DNA from: Frankiales bacterium | Lineage (GTDB): Bacteria; Actinomycetota; Actinomycetes; Mycobacteriales; SCTD01 | DNA: 20,403 bases | Reading direction: 5' to 3' | NCBI GenBank assembly: GCA_025966295.1 | Contig: JAOPVD010000245.1 | Coordinates: 1 to 20,403, forward strand | Shown here: piece by piece, positions 14,900 to 20,403 of the stretch | Layout of the letters: each line of letters opens with the position of its first letter | Numbering within the stretch: position 1 is the stretch's first letter | Translations under genes and position numbers: made by a program | Notes under the pieces: generated by a model | Seen by the model: the letters and a program-made list of their open reading frames with translations, nothing else | Told to the model about the DNA's origin: nothing | Database searches by the model: none

Positions 14900-17351
14900 C
14901 AGGTGGCGTCGTCGCTGCTTCGGTCCGCGGCTGCGGCACGAGCCCTCCCGACGGGGGCAGCGCGGCGAGGAACTGCGCGGCCGGCATCGGCCGGCCCAGG
15001 TGGTAGCCCTGCACCACGTCGACGTCGAGGTTGCCGAGGATGCGGAGCACCTCCGCCGTCTCGACGCCCTCCGCCACCACGGACAGGCCGAGGGCGTGCC
15101 CGAGGTCCACGATCGAGCGGACCATCGTGAGATCGCCGCTGTCGTGCGCCAGGCGCATGACGAAGCTCCGGTCGACCTTCACCTCGTGGACGGGCAGGCC
15201 CTGCAGGTAGGAGAGCGAGGAGTAGCCGGTGCCGAAGTCGTCGACCGAGAGCCGGACGCCGAGGGCCGCGAGGCGGTCGAGGACGGCCAGGCAGCGCTCG
15301 ACGTCACGCATGACACCGCTCTCGGTGATCTCGAGGGTCAGCGACCCGTGGTCGACCCCGGTCTCCGCCAGGAGCCGGGCCACGACGACCGGCAGGGCCT
15401 CGTCGGCCAGGTCCTGGGTCGTGACGTTGACGGCGACGTCCAGGGCCAGGCCGAGCTGGGACCAGGCCGCCACCTGGTGCAGGGCCGTGCGCAGGACGTA
15501 GTCGGTCAGCCGGCGCATCTGCCCTGTGCGCTCGGCCAGCGCGACGATCTCCGGAGGTGGCACCGCGCCGTAGACCGGGTGCGTCCACCGCACGAGCGCC
15601 TCGGCCGCGACCACCGCGCCGGTGCAGGTCACGGCCTGCGGCTGGTACCAGACCTCGATGACACCGTCAGCGAGCGCCCCTTCCAACGCGGCTGCCAGGC
15701 GCAGGCGGCGGGCCCGGTCCAGCTCGTCCTCGGCGACGTGCACGTGCACCGCTGCCCTCGACGACTTGGCCTGCCACATGGCGCTGTCGGCGGCGATGAG
15801 CACGGCGTCGCTCAGCGGCTCCTCCGGCTCGACCACCGCGATCCCGACACTGCCGGGTACGACGACCGGCACGCCCCCGACCGCGACGGGCTGCCGTACC
15901 AGCTCCCCGAGCTCCCAGCCCCGGATCTCGGCGTCCCGCGCGTCCGCTACCGCGGTCAGCAGGACCGCGAACTGGTCGCCGTCCAGCCGCGCCACGGGCC
16001 GGTGCCCCGCGCCCACCAGCCGCTGTGCCACCGCGACGAGGACCTGGTCGCCCGCCTCATGACCGAGCGCCTCGTTGACGTCCCGGAAGCCGTCCAGCCC
16101 GAGCAGCACGACGGCGCTCCGGCCACCTGCCCTGGCCTCCTCGGCGTTCCGCAGGAACTGGCGGCGGTTGGGCAGGCCGGTGAGGCTGTCGTGCCGGGCC
16201 TCGTGCTCCTTCGCGAGGGCCTTCGCCAGCAGGTCGTCGGCGAGCGCCGCGCCGTGCAGCGTTACCCCACAGTGGGCCGCGAAAGCCTGGAACAGCTCGA
16301 GGTCCTTGGCCCGGAAGACCGCCGTCGGCGCGATCGGGTCGGCCACGACCAGCACGCCTTGCACGTTGTCGAGCCACATCGGGGCCACCATGGCCCGGCC
16401 CGGCCCGACCCGGTGCCGGCGGCCGCCCCCGGTCGACGCGGGTATGGAGGGCGGGGTCACGCCGGCCGTGACCTCCGGGCCGTCGAGGACGACGTGCAGG
16501 CCGGGGTTGAAGGTGCTGGGCGGGACGTAGAGCTCGGCGTGTCCCGTCGCGTAGAGCCGCCGAGCCTCGCGGAGCACCAGCTCGGCGGTCTCCGGCAGGT
16601 GGCAGCGTGATCGGCTCAGGGTGTCGATGCCCGGGTAGAGCGCCTCGAGCTGCCGGATGCGGTCCGCCAGCTCGACGTGCGCCCGCAGCGCCAGGAACAG
16701 CAGGGTCAAAAGGACCGCGACGAGCGGCAGGGCCCACGGCTCACGCGCGGCCAGCAGTACGGTGAGCAGCGCGACGGTGCTGTTGGCGAAGATGCTGCAC
16801 GCGGCCATGCGCAGCGATCGCAGGACGGCCGCGAGGCCCGCTCCGTCACCCGCCAGCTGAATGGCCGCCTCGACGAGCGACCCGCCGACGGAGTGCGCGA
16901 GCACGGACGCGGACAGGACCGCCGTCCAGCCGTGGAGGCTCAACGGGTCGCCTGGGGCCAGCCACCCGTAGACCGCCATGGCCAGTGCGCCCTCGAAGGC
17001 GACGTTCGCCAGGTTGAAGGCCAGCTTCACCCCGGACTGGCCGACCCGGACGATGAGGGTCAGCCCGGTCCCGATCAGGCACGCCAGCAGGTAGTGGCCG
17101 GGCGCCAGCAGCAGCAGCCCGAAGACCGCGGGCACCTCGCGCAGGGAATGCGAGAGGGCGCTGCGCGCCCGCTCGGCATGTGCCACGAACAGCTCGGCGA
17201 CGCCGAACAGCACCGCGATCGACCACCAGCGCGCGACGCCGAGCTCCATCGGAGGGGGCCGACCCTGCAGCACGGTGGCGTACAGGAGGACGACCGCCCC
17301 GACCAGAACGGCCGTGAGCAGCCAGACCCGACCCAGCCTGGTGATGGACAC
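14856..17351 (-). CDS. Membrane-anchored GAF-like/GGDEF/EAL protein, probable c-di-GMP phosphodiesterase
   Basis: Residue numbers here count from an upstream TTG at 17411; the GTG at 17351 is number 21. About six hydrophobic segments occur between 28 and 245. A GAF-like sensor region covers roughly 270-400, a GGDEF domain 405-560 and an EAL domain 575-820. The cyclase signature is degenerate (LDGDQF at 476-481 instead of GGDEF), so cyclase activity is unlikely. The EAL catalytic set looks complete: Glu604 in EALVR, Asn662, Glu694, Asp724-Asp725 in DDFGTGYSS, Lys745, Glu781 in AEGVET and Gln801 in QGYHLG. Hydrolysis of c-di-GMP is therefore expected, perhaps modulated by ligand binding to the other domains. 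I preferred the GTG because the TTG has no ribosome site and a perfect 12-bp stem-loop lies between the two. The 3' end overlaps the catabolic operon tail. Confidence 0.88.
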   Translation of the reverse strand: MSITRLGRVWLLTAVLVGAVVLLYATVLQGRPPPMELGVARWWSIAVLFGVAELFVAHAERARSALSHSLREVPAVFGLLLLAPGHYLLACLIGTGLTLIVRVGQSGVKLAFNLANVAFEGALAMAVYGWLAPGDPLSLHGWTAVLSASVLAHSVGGSLVEAAIQLAGDGAGLAAVLRSLRMAACSIFANSTVALLTVLLAAREPWALPLVAVLLTLLFLALRAHVELADRIRQLEALYPGIDTLSRSRCHLPETAELVLREARRLYATGHAELYVPPSTFNPGLHVVLDGPEVTAGVTPPSIPASTGGGRRHRVGPGRAMVAPMWLDNVQGVLVVADPIAPTAVFRAKDLELFQAFAAHCGVTLHGAALADDLLAKALAKEHEARHDSLTGLPNRRQFLRNAEEARAGGRSAVVLLGLDGFRDVNEALGHEAGDQVLVAVAQRLVGAGHRPVARLDGDQFAVLLTAVADARDAEIRGWELGELVRQPVAVGGVPVVVPGSVGIAVVEPEEPLSDAVLIAADSAMWQAKSSRAAVHVHVAEDELDRARRLRLAAALEGALADGVIEVWYQPQAVTCTGAVVAAEALVRWTHPVYGAVPPPEIVALAERTGQMRRLTDYVLRTALHQVAAWSQLGLALDVAVNVTTQDLADEALPVVVARLLAETGVDHGSLTLEITESGVMRDVERCLAVLDRLAALGVRLSVDDFGTGYSSLSYLQGLPVHEVKVDRSFVMRLAHDSGDLTMVRSIVDLGHALGLSVVAEGVETAEVLRILGNLDVDVVQGYHLGRPMPAAQFLAALPPSGGLVPQPRTEAATTPPASPARSAPPRPWAR

Positions 17352-17365
17352 AGCCCGATCATCGC

Positions 17366-17398
17366 CGCCGGCGCGGGGCACTTGCACCCGCGCCGGCG
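17366..17398. repeat. Perfect 12-bp inverted repeat upstream of the EAL gene
   Basis: CGCCGGCGCGGG at 17366-17377 and its exact complement at 17387-17398 are separated by nine bases. It lies about 15 bases upstream of the GTG start at 17351 and downstream of the VOC gene. It could be a hairpin in the 5' leader, an operator, or a second termination stem for the VOC gene. There is no T-run after it on either strand. Confidence 0.6.
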
Positions 17399-17422
17399 AA
17401 GATGGGGACAAGGAGCCGCGTT

Positions 17423-17456
17423 CCCTGGCCCATCAGGACCAGAGACCTGGCCAGGG
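17423..17456 (-). terminator. Candidate terminator hairpin after the VOC gene
   Basis: CCCTGGCC at 17423-17430 pairs with GGCCAGGG at 17449-17456 around an 18-base loop. On the minus strand it begins directly after the TAA stop of the VOC gene. It lacks a U-tract, as is common in actinobacterial terminators, so the call rests on position and symmetry. Confidence 0.45.
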
Positions 17457-17867
17457 TTAGGCCGTGGGCTGCGCGATGTTGACCATCCACGGGATGCCGA
17501 ACCGGTCGAGGCACAGGCCGAACTCGTCGCCCCACATCTGCTTCTCCAGCGGGACGGTCACGGTGCCACCGTCCGACAGCCGGCTCCAGTAGTCGCGCAG
17601 CTCGGGGTCGTCGCCGCTCAGGCTGATCGCGATGTTCGTGCCCGGGGTGTGCTCCATCCCCTCGGGGGTGTCCGCAGCCATCAGGGTGAAGCCCCTCTCG
17701 GTCTCCAGCGTCCCGTGCATGACCTTGTCGGCGTCGGGGCCGGTCTGCCCGCCGGCCTCGCCGAAGGTGTGGAGGGTGAGCGTGCCGCCGAACACCGAGC
17801 GGTAGAACTCCAGCGCCTGCCGGGCGTTGTCGCGGAAGCTGACGTAGGGGTTGAGGCGAGAGGCCAT
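17457..17867 (-). CDS. PhnB-like VOC-family protein (glyoxalase-fold)
   Basis: A 136-residue protein of the PhnB/YjdN-like branch of the vicinal-oxygen-chelate superfamily. It opens with LNPYVSFRDNARQALEFYRSVFGG and ends with MWGDEFGLCLDRFGIPWMVNIA, both diagnostic of the group. Most members have no assigned reaction, and substrates should not be inferred. The ATG at 17867 follows AAGGAG by seven bases; the open frame continues upstream to 18017 but without support. It is divergent from the flavin reductase at 18029. It differs from the extradiol dioxygenase in the catabolic operon, although both share the VOC fold. Confidence 0.85.
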   Translation of the reverse strand: MASRLNPYVSFRDNARQALEFYRSVFGGTLTLHTFGEAGGQTGPDADKVMHGTLETERGFTLMAADTPEGMEHTPGTNIAISLSGDDPELRDYWSRLSDGGTVTVPLEKQMWGDEFGLCLDRFGIPWMVNIAQPTA

Positions 17868-17944
17868 CGGACGCTCCTTGGTCGAGATGGGGCCACCTGA
17901 GCGCAGGCTACGACCGGCGCGCCCCCGCAGCCATGCCGCCACTT

Positions 17945-18014
17945 TCCCCTGTGACCATCCGCACAGTGGGAAGGCAGGGGCGCCGGGACGGCTTGACGTC
18001 GTTGCAGACGCAAC
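17945..18014. promoter_or_regulatory. Two inverted repeats in the VOC/flavin reductase intergenic region
   Basis: The 161-bp gap between the divergent genes holds two symmetric elements. The first is TCCC-CTGTG (17945-17953) with CACAGTGGGA (17962-17971), which match except for one extra base. The second is GTTGC-N4-GCAAC at 18001-18014, immediately preceded by TTGACG at 17993-17998. Short palindromes of the GTTGC/GCAAC type occur in operators of TetR-like regulators, but no regulator gene lies beside them. Function is inferred from position only. Confidence 0.4.
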
Positions 18015-18028
18015 CACTGAGGAGTCCC

Positions 18029-19093
18029 ATGAGCACCGACCTGTTCGCCCCCTATCCCCTGGGCGACCTTGGGCTGAAGAACCGCTTCGTCATGGCGCCG
18101 ATGACGCGCAACCGCGCCGGTGCAGGCACCGCCCCGACCGCCCTCAACGCCGAGTACTACGCCCAGCGCGCCGGCGCCGGCCTGATCATCACCGAGGGCA
18201 CCCAGCCGTCGGCGGTCGGCCAGGGCTACCCGAACACCCCCGGCCTGCACACCGACGAGCAGGTCGCCGGCTGGCGCCTGGTGGCCGACGCGGTGCACGA
18301 GGCGGGCGGTCGGATCGTCGTCCAGCTCATGCACACCGGCCGGATCGGCCATCGGGACGTCACCGGCCTGCAGCCGGTCGCCCCGTCGGCCATCACCCCG
18401 GCCGGGCAGGTCTTCACGGGCGAGGGCATGCAGGACATGCAGGAGCCGCACGCCCTGACGACCGAGGAGCTCGCCGGTGTCGTCGCCGACTTCGTCGACG
18501 CCTCCCGCCGGGCGATCGAGGCCGGGCTGGACGGCGTGGAGCTGCACGCCGCGAACGGCTACCTGCTGCACCAGTTCCTCGCCGACGGTTCCAACGTCCG
18601 CACCGACGGCTACGGCGGCTCGCCGGAGAACCGGGCCCGCTTCGTCGTCGAGGTCGCCACGGCGGTCGCCGCCGAGATCGGGGCCGGGCGGGTGGGCATC
18701 CGGGTCTCGCCGGGGCACACCTTCAACGACATCAGCGAGACCGAGATCGAGGCGACCTACGAGGCCCTCGTCACCGGCCTGGAGCCGCTCGGCCTGCTGT
18801 ACCTGCACCTCGCCGAGGACCCGAGCACGTCGTACGGCGACGCCTTGCGCAAGCTGTACAGCGGCCCGGTCATCCGCAGCACCGGCTTCGCCGGCCCTTC
18901 GGACCTCGCGACCGGGCAGGAGCTCGTGGACAGCGGTGCTGCCGATCTGTTCGCGATCGGGCGCGGCTTCCTGGCCACCCCGGATCTCGTCGCGCGGCTG
19001 CAGAGCGGCGCGGCGCTGAACGAGCCCGACCTGGCGACCTTCTACGGCGGCGGCGCCGAGGGCTACACCGACTACCCGATCCTGTCCGCGTAG
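18029..19093 (+). CDS. Old Yellow Enzyme-family NADH:flavin oxidoreductase
   Basis: An FMN-dependent ene-reductase of the NemA/OYE group, 354 residues. Visible features are the N-terminal LKNRFVMAPMTRNRA, VQLMHTGRIGH in the barrel, and the substrate-binding pair His173 and Asn176 with Tyr178 in HAANGYLLHQFL. GSNVRTDGYGGSPENRARF and the phosphate-binding STGFAG and AIGRGFLATP follow. Such enzymes reduce activated C=C bonds or nitro compounds; the physiological substrate is unknown. The ATG at 18029 follows GAGGAG by five bases. The frame is open further upstream to 17933, but that would swallow the palindromes. It ends before a strong hairpin, so it is probably a single-gene transcript, unrelated to the catechol pathway in the sense of a required step. 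Confidence 0.92.
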   Translation: MSTDLFAPYPLGDLGLKNRFVMAPMTRNRAGAGTAPTALNAEYYAQRAGAGLIITEGTQPSAVGQGYPNTPGLHTDEQVAGWRLVADAVHEAGGRIVVQLMHTGRIGHRDVTGLQPVAPSAITPAGQVFTGEGMQDMQEPHALTTEELAGVVADFVDASRRAIEAGLDGVELHAANGYLLHQFLADGSNVRTDGYGGSPENRARFVVEVATAVAAEIGAGRVGIRVSPGHTFNDISETEIEATYEALVTGLEPLGLLYLHLAEDPSTSYGDALRKLYSGPVIRSTGFAGPSDLATGQELVDSGAADLFAIGRGFLATPDLVARLQSGAALNEPDLATFYGGGAEGYTDYPILSA

Positions 19094-19103
19094 GGGCCGC
19101 AGC

Positions 19104-19138
19104 CGCCCCAGCGCCCGGACACTCCGGGCGCTGGGGCG
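19104..19138 (+). terminator. Strong hairpin after the flavin reductase
   Basis: CGCCCCAGCGCCCGGA (19104-19119) pairs perfectly with TCCGGGCGCTGGGGCG (19123-19138) around a three-base loop, a 16-bp GC-rich stem. It begins about 11 bases after the TAG stop. There is no T-run, but stem length and location strongly suggest transcription termination. Confidence 0.8.
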
Positions 19139-19156
19139 CACGCGTGCCGTGCGATC

Positions 19157-19981
19157 GTGGGCGCCTTCACTTCGAGGGGGACCGACATCGAGACCGACGG
19201 GGACCTGGTCCGGCTGGCCGGCGTCAGCTTCCGCCGTGACGAGACGACCATCCTGCGCGACATCGACCTCACGGTCGGGGCCGGCGAGCGCTGGGCGCTG
19301 CTGGGCCGCAACGGCTGCGGCAAGACCACGCTGCTTTCGCTGGTCGGGGCGCTGCAGCACCCGACGACCGGCACTGTCGAGGTGCTCGGCCGCACCCTGG
19401 GCCGGGTGGACATCTTCCGCGAGCTGTGGCCCCGGCTGGGACACGTGCAGGGCCGGCACCGGCCGTCCGGACCGCTCACCGCCCTGCAGGTGGTCCTCAC
19501 CGGGATCACCGGCACCAACAGCCTGGTGCTGCGTTGGCAGCCCACCGGGCAGGAGCTGACCCGCGCCCATGACAGCCTCCGCGATGTCGGCGTCGACGAG
19601 CTGGCCGGGCGCTCGTGGGAGCTGCTGTCGAACGGCGAGCAGCGGCGCACCCTGCTGGCCCGCGCCCTCGTGAAGGCGCCGGACCTGCTGTTGCTCGACG
19701 AGCCGGCGGCCGGCCTCGACCTGCCGGCCCGCGAGCACCTGGTCGACGCGCTGGACGACCTCGCCGGCCGCCGGCCCGAGCTCGGGTCGGTGCTCGTCAC
19801 GCACCACCTCGAGGAGATCCCGGCGTCCACGACGCACGTCGCCCTGATGCACCGCGGCCGGCTGCTGGCGCAGGGACCGGTGGCGCAGGTGCTGGCCGCC
19901 GAGCCGCTGTCGGCCTGCTTCGAGCTGCCGCTGGAGGTCCGGCACCACGACGGCCGCTGGACCGCCCGCAGCCGCCGGTGA
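19157..19981 (+). CDS. ABC transporter ATP-binding protein
   Basis: A 274-residue nucleotide-binding subunit. Walker A is GRNGCGKTT at 50-58, the Q-loop Gln98, the signature LSNGE at 157-161, Walker B LLLLDE at 177-182 and the H-loop His216 (VTHHLEEIP). The signature differs from the usual LSGGQ, as in some YlmA- or ModF-like ATPases. No permease or binding-protein gene is visible beside it, so transport partner and substrate are unknown. It may not belong to a transporter at all. The GTG at 19157 has no clear ribosome site and lies only 18 bases after the upstream hairpin, so the start is uncertain. The LVRLAGVSF strand that opens the fold begins near residue 17. Confidence 0.85.
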   Translation: MGAFTSRGTDIETDGDLVRLAGVSFRRDETTILRDIDLTVGAGERWALLGRNGCGKTTLLSLVGALQHPTTGTVEVLGRTLGRVDIFRELWPRLGHVQGRHRPSGPLTALQVVLTGITGTNSLVLRWQPTGQELTRAHDSLRDVGVDELAGRSWELLSNGEQRRTLLARALVKAPDLLLLDEPAAGLDLPAREHLVDALDDLAGRRPELGSVLVTHHLEEIPASTTHVALMHRGRLLAQGPVAQVLAAEPLSACFELPLEVRHHDGRWTARSRR

Positions 19982-20051
19982 CAGGCCGGTGGCCGACGTA
20001 CGATCGAGGCATCAGGCCGCTCTCGTCGTCCGCGGCCGCAGGGACCGCCAC

Positions 20052-20403
20052 ATGAGCACCGTGCTCCTCCTCCTCAGCACTGCCCTGCTGGGCACACTGA
20101 CCCTGGCGGTCGGCGCCTTCGTGGTGGTCCGCGGCAGTCGCCGCGTCGTCGCCTCGACGCGGGCGGCCGTGGACCGGCGGACCGCTCCGGCCCGGACCCG
20201 GGTGCTGGCCGTGCAGGCCCTGGTCGGCGGCCCGGCCGCGGCTCGGCACGCGGTCGCCCGCGACGTGCTCGCCGCCCGCCGCGCCTGGACGGTGGCGGCC
20301 CGCGAAGGTCGGCCGGTGGGGGAGCTGGAGCAGCCGCTGCTGCGCCTGGAGCAGGCTGCCCGTTCGCTCGACCTCGACCTGCGGCTGCGCCCCGCGGCCG
20401 ACC
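20052..20403 (+). CDS. Membrane-anchored hypothetical protein (partial, runs off window)
   Basis: An ATG at 20052 with AGGGA seven bases upstream opens a frame that stays open for 117 codons to the window edge. Residues 4-26 form one hydrophobic segment (LLLLSTALLGTLTLAVGAFVV), followed by Arg-rich cytoplasmic-type residues and an Ala/Arg/Leu-rich helix that may be a coiled coil (about 85-117). A single N-terminal anchor with a cytoplasmic body is the likely topology. I do not recognise the family from this fragment. It starts about 70 bases after the ABC ATPase stop on the same strand. Confidence 0.55.
   Translation, partial: MSTVLLLLSTALLGTLTLAVGAFVVVRGSRRVVASTRAAVDRRTAPARTRVLAVQALVGGPAAARHAVARDVLAARRAWTVAAREGRPVGELEQPLLRLEQAARSLDLDLRLRPAAD

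Noticed and set aside
14778..16610. A 610-codon plus-strand frame opposite the EAL gene
   Set aside because: Composition is Asp/Arg/Gln/His-rich with no domain, while the minus-strand EAL residues are all present.
17349..17411. TTG at 17411 as the start of the EAL protein
   Set aside because: No ribosome site, and the extra 20 residues would cover a perfect stem-loop; kept as an alternative only.
17681..19948. A 755-codon open frame on the minus strand opposite the flavin reductase and ABC ATPase
   Set aside because: Shadow of GC-rich codon bias; the plus-strand genes have complete motifs and ribosome sites.

Overview
The window is very GC-rich, with strong third-position G/C bias, GTG/TTG starts and GGAGG-type ribosome sites. 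This fits a high-GC actinobacterium; I cannot place it to genus. Its core is a complete phenol (or alkylphenol) degradation cluster: a multicomponent diiron phenol hydroxylase plus the whole catechol meta-cleavage pathway, with two divergent IclR-family regulators at one edge.

Layout. Positions 1-963 (minus) hold the 5' part of a PEP-utilising-enzyme-like gene that runs off the window, followed by an IclR regulator (1024-1761, minus). A second IclR regulator (1859-2635, plus) is divergent. Next come a meta-cleavage alpha/beta hydrolase (2742-3581) and an unrecognised 131-residue protein (3586-3981). From 4080 to 14899 a tightly packed, largely overlapping operon encodes hydroxylase P1, P2, P3 and P4, a chloroplast-type ferredoxin, catechol 2,3-dioxygenase, the hydroxylase reductase P5, 2-hydroxypenta-2,4-dienoate hydratase, acylating acetaldehyde dehydrogenase, 4-hydroxy-2-oxovalerate aldolase, 4-oxalocrotonate decarboxylase, 4-oxalocrotonate tautomerase and 2-hydroxymuconic semialdehyde dehydrogenase.

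How it works together. The P1-P5 complex would hydroxylate phenol to catechol. The dioxygenase cleaves the ring, with the small ferredoxin probably re-reducing its iron. The semialdehyde then goes either through dehydrogenase, tautomerase and decarboxylase, or directly through the hydrolase. Both branches converge on hydratase, aldolase and acetaldehyde dehydrogenase to give pyruvate and acetyl-CoA. The most informative non-coding signal is a 17-bp element, GTTCCGC-N5-GGAAC, found three times: between the divergent IclR genes, upstream of the hydrolase, and upstream of the hydroxylase operon. It is a good candidate for the IclR operator that ties the three transcription units into one regulon.

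The right third is different in kind. A membrane-anchored GAF-like/GGDEF/EAL protein (minus) has an intact EAL site and a degenerate GGDEF motif, and its 3' end overlaps the end of the catabolic operon. Beyond it lie a small PhnB-like VOC protein (minus), a divergent Old Yellow Enzyme-family reductase (plus) ending at a strong hairpin, an orphan ABC ATPase and the start of a membrane-anchored protein cut by the window edge. No rRNA, tRNA, CRISPR array, IS element or origin was seen, and no gap between genes exceeds 300 bases.
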